A stretch of DNA of 53,675 bases from Acidobacteriota bacterium. GTDB taxonomy: Bacteria; Acidobacteriota; Vicinamibacteria; Vicinamibacterales; UBA8438. The stretch is taken from the NCBI GenBank assembly GCA_011523845.1, contig WTFV01000217.1, positions 1-53,675 of the forward strand, in the 5' to 3' direction. Numbering within the stretch: position 1 is the stretch's first letter; each line of letters starts with the position of its first letter. The position numbers and the translations under genes were made by a program. Of the stretch, positions 43,227-51,648 are shown piece by piece. The notes under the pieces are model-generated. The model did no database searches, was not told the origin of the DNA, and was given only the letters and a program-made list of their open reading frames with translations.

Positions 43227-44627
43227 TCAGCGGGCGACCTCCGCGACCGGCATCGACGGCGGACTCGCGTTCGGCGGAACCGCGGTGTCGACAGCCACTA
43301 TCCGGTAGACGTAGCGCCCCCCCGCCGTGACGTCGATGTCCTGGTACGCCGTGCCGGCGATCGGCTCGACCGTGAGCGGTTGGAGTGTCGCATCTGGCGC
43401 CGTTCCGCGCAAGACCAGGTAGCCGGCGAGATCCGGCTCGGTGTTCTCGTCCCAGATGAGGGTGATGCCGTCCGCGTCCGCGACGGCGATGAGACCGGCC
43501 GGCGCGGCCGGCGGAAACGTGTCGGTCAGCACGACGCACGTTGCCGGCGACGACTCGCCGAGCACCGGCAGCCCCACCTGCGCCCCGGCGGCCGACGGCG
43601 CCGCGGCCGGTGACTGCGCCGCGGGCCCCGGTCCGACGTAGTCCACGACGCGGACGGCGTAACACCGGATCGACCCGAAGGCGACCGCGGTATCGGTGAA
43701 GGAAGCCAGCGGGCCGGGCGGCCCGAGACGCAGCGGCCGACGGAGGTCGGGATCGCCGGACGCCGCGACGTCGTACACGACGAAGGCCGACGGCGTCGGG
43801 CCCGGCAGGACCGGCGTCGACTGCAGGGTCGGCGGCACGACCGCTACGGCCTGCACCGGCAGCCGCAACGTGGTCGGCGCCTGCCAGACGATGCGCGCCG
43901 CCGCGGCGTTGTAGGTGACCGCGGCCGGCGCCGGCGGCAGCGGAGGCGCAACCAGCGGCACGTCCGCCAGGGGCGAGGGGTCGCCCGGCCGGCCTCTCGA
44001 CGAGACCGCGAAAGCGACGTAGGAGCGAATCGGCGGATCGGGCGCCGGAGGCGAGACCAGGGGCATGGGCACGACGCGGTCCGGGTCTTCTTCCTCCTCG
44101 TCCTCCTCGTCCTCTTCGTCCGGATCCCCCACCGTGACCGGCGCCAGCCTCTCCGGCGTCAGGCGCTCGACCACGGTCACCGCTTCGCCCTGCGCGACCT
44201 CGAAGGACGACACGGGACCGGCCACCGCGTCGCGGTTCTGAACCTCGTCGAGCAGGTCGGCCAACCCGATTCGGACGCCTGTCGGCGGCGCGTTCGGGGG
44301 ACGCACCGGCAGAACCGCGACCAGGGTCGCCGCGTCGAGCCAGTCCTCCGAGAAGTCCTCCCGCGGGCGCCGATCCGTCGGCTGCGTCGTCACGGCGTAG
44401 ACCTCGACGTGCTCGATGTCTCCCGGCGCGGCGCCGTCGGAGTCCGCGGCGGGAACCTGGAACTCCAGGTAGACGCGGTCCGCCAGGCGGGTCGCCACCG
44501 TTTCGGCAATCGTCGCCGGGACGATGCGCAGCGGTGGAAGCGGCGCGCCCCGTGCGCCACAGGCGGCGAGCGGAGCCACGAGCCCCGCGAGCGCCGCAAG
44601 CCGGATGAAGGTCCGGAAGCGAGTCAC
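43227..44627 (-). CDS. Lipoprotein with fibronectin type III-like domains
   Basis: A 466-residue protein with a lipobox (LVAPLAACG, Cys about 22) for outer- or inner-membrane anchoring. FN3-like segments occur, clearest near the C-terminus (PAAPAGLIAVADADGITLIWDEN..GYLVLRG..YQDIDVTAGGRYVYRIVAVD). An acidic run of about 12 Glu/Asp lies near residue 180. It starts with GTG overlapping the hslU stop (GTGA). FN3 lipoproteins are usual surface or periplasmic adhesins or scaffolds. Its constant coupling to hslU here is unexplained. Confidence 0.8.
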   Translation of the reverse strand: MTRFRTFIRLAALAGLVAPLAACGARGAPLPPLRIVPATIAETVATRLADRVYLEFQVPAADSDGAAPGDIEHVEVYAVTTQPTDRRPREDFSEDWLDAATLVAVLPVRPPNAPPTGVRIGLADLLDEVQNRDAVAGPVSSFEVAQGEAVTVVERLTPERLAPVTVGDPDEEDEEDEEEEDPDRVVPMPLVSPPAPDPPIRSYVAFAVSSRGRPGDPSPLADVPLVAPPLPPAPAAVTYNAAAARIVWQAPTTLRLPVQAVAVVPPTLQSTPVLPGPTPSAFVVYDVAASGDPDLRRPLRLGPPGPLASFTDTAVAFGSIRCYAVRVVDYVGPGPAAQSPAAAPSAAGAQVGLPVLGESSPATCVVLTDTFPPAAPAGLIAVADADGITLIWDENTEPDLAGYLVLRGTAPDATLQPLTVEPIAGTAYQDIDVTAGGRYVYRIVAVDTAVPPNASPPSMPVAEVAR

Positions 44628-46021
44628 AGAATGTAGCGGGAGAGATCCTCGTCCTCGACGATCTCCGACAGCATGCGGTCGACGTATGCCGCGTCGATGA
44701 CGACGTTGCCCTCGTCGAGGTCCGGCGCATCGAACGAGATCTCGTCCAGCAGCCTCTCCATGACGGTGTGCAGGCGCCGCGCCCCGATGTTCTCGCTGCG
44801 CTCGTTCACCAGGTTGGCGATCTCGGCGATGCGCCGCACCGCCTCGTCCTCGAAGCGGAGGTCGAGCCCTTCCGTGCCGAGCAGGGCCCGGTACTGCGTC
44901 ACCAGCGCGCCCTGCGGCTCGGTCAGGATGCGCACGAAGTCGTCGGCGCCGAGCGCCTCGAGCTCGACGCGAATCGGGAATCGGCCCTGGAGCTCCGGAA
45001 TCAGATCGGACGGCCTCGCCACGTGAAAGGCGCCGGCGGCGATGAAGAGAATATGGTCCGTCCGCACCATCCCGTGCTTGGTGTTGACGGTCGTCCCCTC
45101 CACGATCGGCAGAATGTCGCGTTGCACGCCCTCGCGACTCACGTCGGGCCCCTGCCGTCCATCGCTGCCGGCGATCTTGTCGATCTCGTCGACGAAGATG
45201 ATCCCGGCCTGCTCCACGCGCTCGATCGCGGCGCGCCCGACGCTCTCCATGTCGACCAGCTTCCGCTCCTCCTCGCGGGCGAGGTGCTCCGCCGCCTCCG
45301 GGACCTTCATCCTGCGCTTCCGGTTGCGTCCCTGGAAGAGGCCCGGCAGCATGTCCTTCATCTTCACGTCGATCTCCTCGACCGACGACCCGGCGATGAC
45401 CTCGAAGGAGGGGAACGACGACTCGCGCACTTCCAGCTCGACGACGCGGCTGTCGAGACCGCCCGCGCGAAGCCGGGCACGGAATTTCTCGCGCGTCCGA
45501 CGGGCCGCGTCCCGCTCGGCGCCCGGCTCGGCGGGCGCATCCGGCGCCGGGGGCGGGAGCCGCACCGGCACCGGCGGCACCAGCAGATCGAGCAGACGCT
45601 CTTCGGCGTTGGCCCGCGCCTTGTCGCGCACCTCCACCGTCCGCTCGTCGCGGACCATCGCGACGGCCAGCTCCACCAGGTCGCGGACCATCGACTCGAC
45701 GTCGCGGCCGACGTAGCCCACCTCGGTGAACTTCGACGCCTCGACCTTGATGAACGGCGACTGCGCGAGACGGGCGAGACGCCGGGCGATCTCGGTCTTC
45801 CCGACGCCGGTCGGCCCGATCATGAGGATGTTCTTCGGGGCGACCTCCTCGGCCAGCTCCGGCGGCAGCTTCTGGCGCCGCATGCGGTTGCGGAGCGCAA
45901 TCGCCACCGCCCGCTTGGCCTGGTGCTGCCCGACGACGTGACGGTCGAGCTCGTTCACGATCTCGCGCGGCGTGAGGGCGCCGATGGAGGAGGCGGTCGT
46001 CTCCGGCAGGTAGATGGGCAC
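44624..46021 (-). CDS. hslU: ATP-dependent protease ATPase subunit HslU
   Basis: A 465-residue AAA+ unfoldase of the HslUV (ClpYQ) protease. It has LTPREIVNELDRHVVGQ at the start, Walker A GPTGVGKTE, Walker B IIFVDEIDKI, an intermediate domain (about 110-240) with a Pro/Ala-rich insertion, sensor sequence ENIGARRLHT and the C-terminal DLSRYIL that docks into HslV. The start is GTG at 46021, 2 bases after the hslV stop. Confidence 0.95.
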   Translation of the reverse strand: MPIYLPETTASSIGALTPREIVNELDRHVVGQHQAKRAVAIALRNRMRRQKLPPELAEEVAPKNILMIGPTGVGKTEIARRLARLAQSPFIKVEASKFTEVGYVGRDVESMVRDLVELAVAMVRDERTVEVRDKARANAEERLLDLLVPPVPVRLPPPAPDAPAEPGAERDAARRTREKFRARLRAGGLDSRVVELEVRESSFPSFEVIAGSSVEEIDVKMKDMLPGLFQGRNRKRRMKVPEAAEHLAREEERKLVDMESVGRAAIERVEQAGIIFVDEIDKIAGSDGRQGPDVSREGVQRDILPIVEGTTVNTKHGMVRTDHILFIAAGAFHVARPSDLIPELQGRFPIRVELEALGADDFVRILTEPQGALVTQYRALLGTEGLDLRFEDEAVRRIAEIANLVNERSENIGARRLHTVMERLLDEISFDAPDLDEGNVVIDAAYVDRMLSEIVEDEDLSRYIL

Positions 46022-46023
46022 GA

Positions 46024-46569
46024 CTAGAGTTCCTCGATGGTGACACTGGCATTCGTGTAGATGCAAATGTCCGCGGCGATGCGCATCGACTCGTCGGCGA
46101 TGGTGCGCGCGTCCAGCTCCGTCCGCCGCGCGAGCGCCTTGGCGGCGGCCATGGCGAAGGGGCCCCCCGAGCCGATCGCCACGATCCCGTCGTCCGGCTC
46201 GATCAGATCCCCGGTGCCCGAGAGCAGGAACGTCGCCTTCCGGTCGGCCACCACGAGCATCGCGTCGAGCCGCCGCAGGGCCCGGTCTGTGCGCCAGTCC
46301 CTGGCCAGCTCGACCACCGCGCGCTCCAGGTTGCCGCGGTACTCCTCCAGCTTGGCGTCGAACCGCGAGAACAGCGCGAACGAATCGGCAGCGGCGCCCG
46401 CGAACCCCGCCAGCACGCGGTCGTTGTAGAGCCGGCGGATCTTGCGCGCGGACTGCTTGACCACGGTGTTGCCCAGCGTGACCTGGCCGTCGCTGGCCAT
46501 GACCGCCCGGTCCGCGCGCCGGACCGCCAGGACGGTGGTGCTTCGGAATTCGGCCGCTGTCTCCGTCAT
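46024..46569 (-). CDS. hslV: ATP-dependent protease proteolytic subunit HslV
   Basis: A 181-residue threonine protease. The mature enzyme should start at Thr in STTVLAVRR after removal of about 10 residues. DGQVTLGNTVVKQSARKIRRL and GIVAIGSGGPFAMAAAKAL are family signatures. It forms the degradative ring for HslU. The ATG at 46569 overlaps the APC permease stop by 4 bases. Confidence 0.95.
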   Translation of the reverse strand: MTETAAEFRSTTVLAVRRADRAVMASDGQVTLGNTVVKQSARKIRRLYNDRVLAGFAGAAADSFALFSRFDAKLEEYRGNLERAVVELARDWRTDRALRRLDAMLVVADRKATFLLSGTGDLIEPDDGIVAIGSGGPFAMAAAKALARRTELDARTIADESMRIAADICIYTNASVTIEEL

Positions 46570-47990
46570 TCGCTTCCCTTCCCGGCCGCCGCCCGACGGC
46601 GAAACGCCGCATGGAGCGGCAGCCCGGCCAGGATGAGGAGCAGGCCGGCTCCCGAGGCCCCCGGCTCCCGCCAGATCTCGTTCCCCACCATCGCGGCGCT
46701 GGCGGCGACGAAGACGCCGGGCAACACGGGATACCCCCATGCCCGGAAGGGGCGCGCGGCGGTCGGTTCCCGCCGCCGAAGCACGAACAGCGCGGTCACG
46801 GCGGCGCCGGCGAACGTGACGACGGCGAACCCCGTGTAGAGCAGCAACTGCTCGAAAGTGCCGGCCAGCACGAGAACGCCGCTCCAGATGCTCTGGGCGA
46901 CGATGGCCGTCACGGGGGTCCGGTACTTCGGATGCACGCGCGCCGCGGCCGCGAAGAACTGTCCGTCCCGGGCCATGGCGTAATAGACGCGCGGCCCGGC
47001 CAGCACCATGGCGCTGACGCTGGCGGCAATCATGACCACCGACGCGGCGGCGAGCGCGGCGCCGACGCCGGCCCCGAACAACCGCGCGCCCGCCGCATCG
47101 AGCACCGGTGCGCGATCCGCGCCGAGGTCGACCGCGCCGAGGTCGGCGAGCGGCATCGCGTAGACGTAGAGGAGGTTGAGCAGCACGTAGACGACGACGA
47201 CCGTCGCCGTGCCGGCCGCTATCGCCAGCGGCACGTTGCGGCCCGGATCCCGAATCTCCTCCGCGACGTACGTGGCGGCGTTCCATCCGGAATAGCTGAA
47301 CATGACGGGGATGAGCGCCAGGAGCCAGAGCGCGGGGGTGACGGGCGCGCCCGCTGCCGCGAAGTGCGTCACCGAACCGTCGCCGATCGTGAAGCCGAAG
47401 GCGACGATCGCGACCAGCACGGCGACCTTGGCGCCCGCCAGCAGATTCTGCACGATCCGGCCCGGGCCGAGCCCCAGCACGTGGACCGCGGTCAGGGCCG
47501 CGATCGCCGTCAGGGCCACCACCGTCCGCGGCGAGATCGACAGCGTGACGACGACCAGCGGGATACGCAGGAACGGCGTCGCATCCCCCGCGGCCGGCAG
47601 GAACCGGCCGAGGTAGCTCGCCATCCCGACGGCGCCGAGGGCGATGGCGCCCGAGAAGCCGGCGATGAACGAGGTCCATCCCGAAAGGAAGCCGGCGACC
47701 GGTCCGAAGGCCTCCCGCAGATAGACGTACTCGCCCCCGGCGCGCGGGCGCAGCGTCGCGAGCTCGGCGTAGGCCATCGCGCCGGCGAAGGCCAGGGCGC
47801 CGCCGGCCAGCCACGTGGCGAGCATCAGCCAGACGTTGGGCACCCACACCGCAACGAGGGCGGGCACGAGGAAGATGCCGCTGCCGATGACGTTGGAGAC
47901 GATGATCGACGCGCCGTCGAGCGCACCGAGCCGGCGAACGAGCGACGGCGACGATGCGTTGGAAGGCGCGGGTGCGCCGGAGGCGCTCAC
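46566..47990 (-). CDS. APC family amino acid permease
   Basis: A 474-residue transporter with about 12 membrane segments. The first carries IIVSNVIGSGIFLVP, the unwound APC helix that binds the amine, and YSGWNAATYVAEEIRDPGRNVP is a second signature of amino acid permeases. Substrate specificity cannot be read. The GTG at 47990 overlaps the upstream lipoprotein stop (GTGA). A GTG at 48038 is also open but overlaps that gene more. Confidence 0.88.
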   Translation of the reverse strand: MSASGAPAPSNASSPSLVRRLGALDGASIIVSNVIGSGIFLVPALVAVWVPNVWLMLATWLAGGALAFAGAMAYAELATLRPRAGGEYVYLREAFGPVAGFLSGWTSFIAGFSGAIALGAVGMASYLGRFLPAAGDATPFLRIPLVVVTLSISPRTVVALTAIAALTAVHVLGLGPGRIVQNLLAGAKVAVLVAIVAFGFTIGDGSVTHFAAAGAPVTPALWLLALIPVMFSYSGWNAATYVAEEIRDPGRNVPLAIAAGTATVVVVYVLLNLLYVYAMPLADLGAVDLGADRAPVLDAAGARLFGAGVGAALAAASVVMIAASVSAMVLAGPRVYYAMARDGQFFAAAARVHPKYRTPVTAIVAQSIWSGVLVLAGTFEQLLLYTGFAVVTFAGAAVTALFVLRRREPTAARPFRAWGYPVLPGVFVAASAAMVGNEIWREPGASGAGLLLILAGLPLHAAFRRRAAAGKGSE

Positions 47991-48562
47991 TGGGTCAGCA
48001 GTTGGCGCTCTATCGGGAACTCGCCCAACTTGGCCCACTGCTCGGCGCGATGCTTGACGAACAGCTCGATCTTGACGTCGACGAAATCCCGATGATCGAG
48101 CATCTCGGCCAGCGACTGCTCTCCCGTGTAGCCGAGCCCGGACTCCATCGTGAACGGACCGAGGCCGTCACCCGGAACCACGCCCTCGCGACCGACCGCG
48201 CGGACCAGCGCGCTGCCCCATTCCTGGTCCTCTCCCAGACAGGTCCCGGCCGCTTCATCGGGCGGGGACACCGGCTCCTCCGGCTCCGGCTGATCCGCGT
48301 AGAGGACCTGGCAACGGCGGAAGACGCCGTTCAACTGCAGCGTCCGGAGGCGCTGCTCCGACACGTTCCGGAGACTGAACGAAATGGTCGGGACCAGCTT
48401 GTTGCGGCCCAGGTTGTCGAATCCGACGTCGAGCCAGCCGGTCGTGACGTCGGTGATGGCCAGGGCGGCCTGGACGTCGAGCGGCGTGCAGGCGGTCCCC
48501 GAAAGGGCGGCGGCGAGCGCGAACACGAGCACGGCGCGCGCCGGACGACGATGCATGGACAT
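47987..48562 (-). CDS. Putative lipoprotein of unknown function
   Basis: A 191-residue protein with a signal and lipobox (VFALAAALSGTACTPLD, Cys about 25). A soluble domain follows with VPTISFSLRNVSEQRLRTLQLNGVFRR, like the LEA/WHy-type or FxLYD-like domains found in bacterial lipoproteins. The ATG at 48562 is used; an earlier in-frame ATG would lie in the dispersed repeat. It is coupled to the APC permease gene by a 4-base overlap. Confidence 0.75.
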   Translation of the reverse strand: MSMHRRPARAVLVFALAAALSGTACTPLDVQAALAITDVTTGWLDVGFDNLGRNKLVPTISFSLRNVSEQRLRTLQLNGVFRRCQVLYADQPEPEEPVSPPDEAAGTCLGEDQEWGSALVRAVGREGVVPGDGLGPFTMESGLGYTGEQSLAEMLDHRDFVDVKIELFVKHRAEQWAKLGEFPIERQLLTQ

Positions 48563-48571
48563 GTTTTTGAT

Positions 48572-48680
48572 TCTAGGAGTCTGCGCCGTAGAACGCAACG
48601 AAGCGAGTTCCGCGGCGCAGGGTCCCGGGCGGTGGGGGCCGGGGCCGGACATGGAGCCTCGCGACGGGCCTGGCGGCGTT
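48572..48680 (-). repeat. Dispersed intergenic repeat, inverted full copy
   Basis: Read on the minus strand this matches the copies at 28978-29195: AACGCCGCCAGGCCCGTCGC, GAGGCTCCATGTCCGGCC, CCCCACCGCCC, CCTGCGCCGCGGAACTCGC, TTGCGTTCTACGGCGCAGA, CTCCTAGAA. It fills the gap upstream of the lipoprotein gene, ending 9 bases before its ATG in transcription order. Confidence 0.75.
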
Positions 48681-48713
48681 GACCCGGAGAGCGTCGCGCG
48701 TGGCGCCGCCGGC

Positions 48714-49487
48714 TCAGGAGGACGACGTGTCGACCCGCGCCCGGGCCTCGGCCAGCGACAGGCTGCCGGCGTGGAGCGCAGCCACGTCGCCGGCCTTCAC
48801 CCTGACCGTCGTGTCACGCCCGGGCAGTCCCCGGGTGTCTCGCGCGACCACCGTCAGCCAGTCGTCCCGGTCGAGCATGGCGGCGAGCGGGCCGCCGTAA
48901 CCCAGCAACGCGTCGATCAGCAACTCCCGGAGCGCATCCTCGTACACGGCGTGCAGGTCCGGCGCCGCCGGCGGCGCGTCCGGCGCCGCCGGCGGCACAT
49001 CGCCGGCGGCGACGCGCGAGCGCGGGTCCGCGGCGGCTCCCGGAGCGAAGGCAACCGACAGGTTCGCGTCCGGGTCGAGCTCGCGCAGCACCTGCGTGAA
49101 GGCTCCCAACTCCCTGAGCCGCTCCAGCGACCGCCGCATCATCAGCAGATCGGTATCCATGGTCTCCATGGACCAGAGAATGCTCTGCCGCAGCACCGGA
49201 CACTCCACGTCGAAGAAGACGCCGTACCCGTCGAGGCGGAAACCGCGCACCTGCACCGGCCCCGCGAACAGCATGAGGCCCGGCGACCAGGGGGGCAGTT
49301 GCTGCTCGACGCCGCGCGCGCTCAGGGCGACCGCGCGCGACAGCACGCGTTCCAGGCCCTGTATGTGCGCGGTCAGCAGATCGTCGGCGGCCGCGCGCTC
49401 CACGCCCGCCGGTCCCGCGCTCTGGGCCGCCGCCGGCGGGACGCCGGCCACGGTCAGGACGACGACGACGAGCGTAGCGATTCCCAT
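48714..49487 (-). CDS. Secreted protein of unknown function, sigma/anti-sigma neighbour
   Basis: A 257-residue exported protein with a signal peptide (MGIATLVVVVLTVAGVPPAAAQ). The mature part is helical with no recognised domain. A Pro/Ala linker (PPAAPDAPPAAPD) near residue 180 separates an N-terminal part, with GFRLDGYGVFFDVECPVLR, from a short C-terminal part ending AEARARVDTSSS. It lies 26 bases after the anti-sigma gene, so it is probably co-regulated. Confidence 0.75.
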   Translation of the reverse strand: MGIATLVVVVLTVAGVPPAAAQSAGPAGVERAAADDLLTAHIQGLERVLSRAVALSARGVEQQLPPWSPGLMLFAGPVQVRGFRLDGYGVFFDVECPVLRQSILWSMETMDTDLLMMRRSLERLRELGAFTQVLRELDPDANLSVAFAPGAAADPRSRVAAGDVPPAAPDAPPAAPDLHAVYEDALRELLIDALLGYGGPLAAMLDRDDWLTVVARDTRGLPGRDTTVRVKAGDVAALHAGSLSLAEARARVDTSSS

Positions 49488-49513
49488 TCCCCTGCCCCGT
49501 AGCTTCCGCGCCG

Positions 49514-50290
49514 CTACTGCTGGGCGACGCGCGCCATGTAGTCGGCCAGCGTATCCACTTCCTGCTGCATGCGCATCTGATCCGCCTGCCGGTGCAGGTC
49601 GATCTCGTGCGCCAGCCGCATCAGCCCCGACGCGAACTCCTGACGCTGCCTGTGCTCGCTCTCCGCCACGAGCTCCCGCACCTGGCGCAACAGATCGTCG
49701 CCGGCGGGGATGGGGAAGCCGGGCGCCGGCGGCAAGGGTCCCGCGAAGGGCGCGAAGCGGCTCCGCTGCGCGGCCAACTCGTCCCTGAGCTGCTCCTCCA
49801 ACGCGGCCAACTCGGTGCGCCAGGGCGCCGCCTCCTGCCCGGCGGCCACCGGCTGCTGCGCCGGATCGGCCGCGCCCGCGGCATCCGTCTCGGCCGTTCC
49901 CGGCCCCGTCCAGCCCATGCGAAGCACGAAGCCGCCGTCGTCGTAGCGTACCTCGACACTGGCGAGCGCAGCCCCCGCGACGAGGACGGTCGTCGCGGCG
50001 AGCGCCGCTCCCCATGCCGGCCGCAACGCGCCGAACCCGCCGAACCACCCGGAGGGGGCGGTCCGCGCAACGGGCGCCTCCGCGTCGTCGTCCGCCACGA
50101 TGCGGAACCCGAGTCGCGCGTCCGGCGGCGCCCATTCCTGCAGCGTGCCCCGCAGGGTCGCGAAACCGCCCAGTTCGCCGGCGCACGCCTGGCACGTCTC
50201 CAGGTGCCGTTCGACTCGCACCCGCTCGGCGGCCTCGCACTCGTCGTAGAGGTACGCCACCAGGGCTTCGTTCTCAGGGCAGTCGGACAC
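49514..50290 (-). CDS. Anti-sigma factor with zinc-binding N-terminus
   Basis: A 258-residue membrane protein. An N-terminal ZAS-like domain has HxxxCxxC (HLETCQAC, about residues 29-36), the usual sigma-binding zinc site. One membrane segment (AWGAALAATTVLVAGAALA, about 91-109) precedes a periplasmic helical, probably coiled domain (about 150-258). It overlaps the end of the ECF sigma gene by 17 bases, the standard coupling. It should hold the sigma factor at the membrane until an envelope signal arrives. Confidence 0.85.
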   Translation of the reverse strand: MSDCPENEALVAYLYDECEAAERVRVERHLETCQACAGELGGFATLRGTLQEWAPPDARLGFRIVADDDAEAPVARTAPSGWFGGFGALRPAWGAALAATTVLVAGAALASVEVRYDDGGFVLRMGWTGPGTAETDAAGAADPAQQPVAAGQEAAPWRTELAALEEQLRDELAAQRSRFAPFAGPLPPAPGFPIPAGDDLLRQVRELVAESEHRQRQEFASGLMRLAHEIDLHRQADQMRMQQEVDTLADYMARVAQQ

Positions 50291-50945
50291 TGGCTTCCCT
50301 CTCCTGATCGCCCGCAGGGGGAGGATAGGACACCCCGCCCCGCTGCTGCAACGACGCGGCCGCGTGCAGGCCGTTCCGCTCGAGCTGCCGGCGGAGCGCG
50401 GCGAGCCCCTGGTACAGGCGGGTCTTGACCGTGCTCAGGGGACATCCCTGCAGGTCGGCGATCTCCTGAAACGTCAGGCCGTGGTATTCCTTCAGCAGGA
50501 TGGCGGTCCGCTGCGGCTCGGGGAGCGTCGCCATCACGCGCTCCACCGCCCGCCCGAGGTCACGCCGCACGATCAACTCCTCCACGCTCTCCTCGGCCGG
50601 CTCGAGGGCGTGCGCCTGTTCCGCCTGCAGGTCGTCGGACGCCGAAACGACCCGGACGCGCCGCTCCTTCCGGATCCAGTCCCGGCACAGGTTGAGCGCG
50701 ATGCGGTAGAGCCACGACGAGAACCGCGCCTGCCCCTTGAAGCCGCCGATGGCGCGGAACGCCCGCAGGAACGCCTCCTGACAGACGTCGCGCGCGTCCT
50801 CCTCGCGCCCCAGCGTGCGGTAGGCGAGCGCGAAGATCTGCCGCTCCCAGCGGACGACCAACTGGTTGAACGCGCCCGTGTCGCCGCCCGCGGCCAGCGC
50901 CACGAGCTGCTCGTCGGTGACCTCGGATGCTGCCGTCGCGGTCAT
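50274..50945 (-). CDS. ECF-type RNA polymerase sigma factor
   Basis: A 223-residue sigma-70 family protein with region 2 (QLVVRWERQIFALAYRTLGREEDARDVCQEAFLRAFR) and region 4 (LPEPQRTAILLKEYHGLTFQEIADLQGCPLSTVKTRLYQGLAALRRQL shortened here in description). It resembles RpoE-like ECF factors. About 30 non-conserved residues follow region 4 and overlap the anti-sigma start. It begins a minus-strand run of genes down to about 30 kb and may control at least the next two. Confidence 0.92.
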   Translation of the reverse strand: MTATAASEVTDEQLVALAAGGDTGAFNQLVVRWERQIFALAYRTLGREEDARDVCQEAFLRAFRAIGGFKGQARFSSWLYRIALNLCRDWIRKERRVRVVSASDDLQAEQAHALEPAEESVEELIVRRDLGRAVERVMATLPEPQRTAILLKEYHGLTFQEIADLQGCPLSTVKTRLYQGLAALRRQLERNGLHAAASLQQRGGVSYPPPAGDQEREASVRLP

Positions 50946-51170
50946 GCTCTCTGCAGGTTAGACGCCGAAGAGGCCCGAAAGGTCGGACGTCGATCGGAAT
51001 ACCCGCACCGACCAGCCGGCTGGCGGTCTTCCGCCGGTCGGCGTGGCCCCGGGGGCGGGCAGACGGGAGTGCGCCGGAACCGCGGGCGGTCAGACTGCAT
51101 GGATCGGCCGGGTCGCAGGCCGGCTTGCCGCCGGCGCCGCTTGCGGCCGAACGCGGACTGTCCCACACTG

Positions 51171-51196
51171 GTAGACACGCGACGTAGACACGCGAC
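51171..51196. repeat. Perfect 13-base tandem direct repeat at the start of the AbiE-like operon
   Basis: GTAGACACGCGAC occurs twice without a gap, ending 5 bases before the ATG at 51202. Its place across the likely leader or ribosome-binding site suggests an operator or a translational control element. The rest of the gap 50946-51170 has no clear gene. Confidence 0.7.
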
Positions 51197-51201
51197 GAAC
51201 A

Positions 51202-51648
51202 ATGCGACCGATCGACGGGAACGACCGGCGAACGCGACTCTACCCGAGACCACCGACGCTTCGGGCGCCGGAGGTGTTCGCCGACGCCGAACCAACCGCG
51301 CACGAAACGCAGCGCCTGAGTCGCGCGCGTGGGCCGGAGGAAACAGGACGCGGCAGCATCACCGTGGAGCTGCGACTGGCGCGCAGTTGCGCCGGCTGGG
51401 GCGAACGGCCGACGAGCTGGGAATTCTACGACGCCATCCGGGCCGAGAAACCCGACCGGCGGCAGCGGACGATCCTCCACGTCTTCTCCCAGGAAACCGA
51501 GTGGTACGAGCTCATCAGCGCCTGGGCAGAGGGCGCGTACACGCTGCGCCAACTGGTGGCAGCGCTCCACCGGGCCGGACACGCACAGTGCCGCGCGGCG
51601 CGCGCGCTCAACAGATGGGCGCTCGCGCCACCGGCGGAAGACGAATGA
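51202..51648 (+). CDS. Small protein paired with AbiEii-like nucleotidyltransferase
   Basis: A 148-residue protein; the first 50 residues are Arg/Pro-rich and poorly ordered. From about residue 53 (ITVELRLARSCAGWGERPTSWEFYDAI) it looks folded and helical, ending YTLRQLVAALHRAGHAQCRAARALNRWALA. I recognise no family, and it does not resemble the winged-helix AbiEi antitoxin. The ATGA overlap with the nucleotidyltransferase gene suggests it is the matching antitoxin or partner. Confidence 0.6.
   Translation: MRPIDGNDRRTRLYPRPPTLRAPEVFADAEPTAHETQRLSRARGPEETGRGSITVELRLARSCAGWGERPTSWEFYDAIRAEKPDRRQRTILHVFSQETEWYELISAWAEGAYTLRQLVAALHRAGHAQCRAARALNRWALAPPAEDE

Noticed and set aside
43441..43641. 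Small plus-strand frames opposite the FN3-type lipoprotein
   Set aside because: They are antisense shadows without ribosome-binding sites or domain content.
50364..51644. Upstream extension of the AbiEii-like open frame into the sigma factor region
   Set aside because: The extension is antisense to the sigma gene and lies in another frame of the 148-residue partner; the coupled ATG at 51645 is the natural start.
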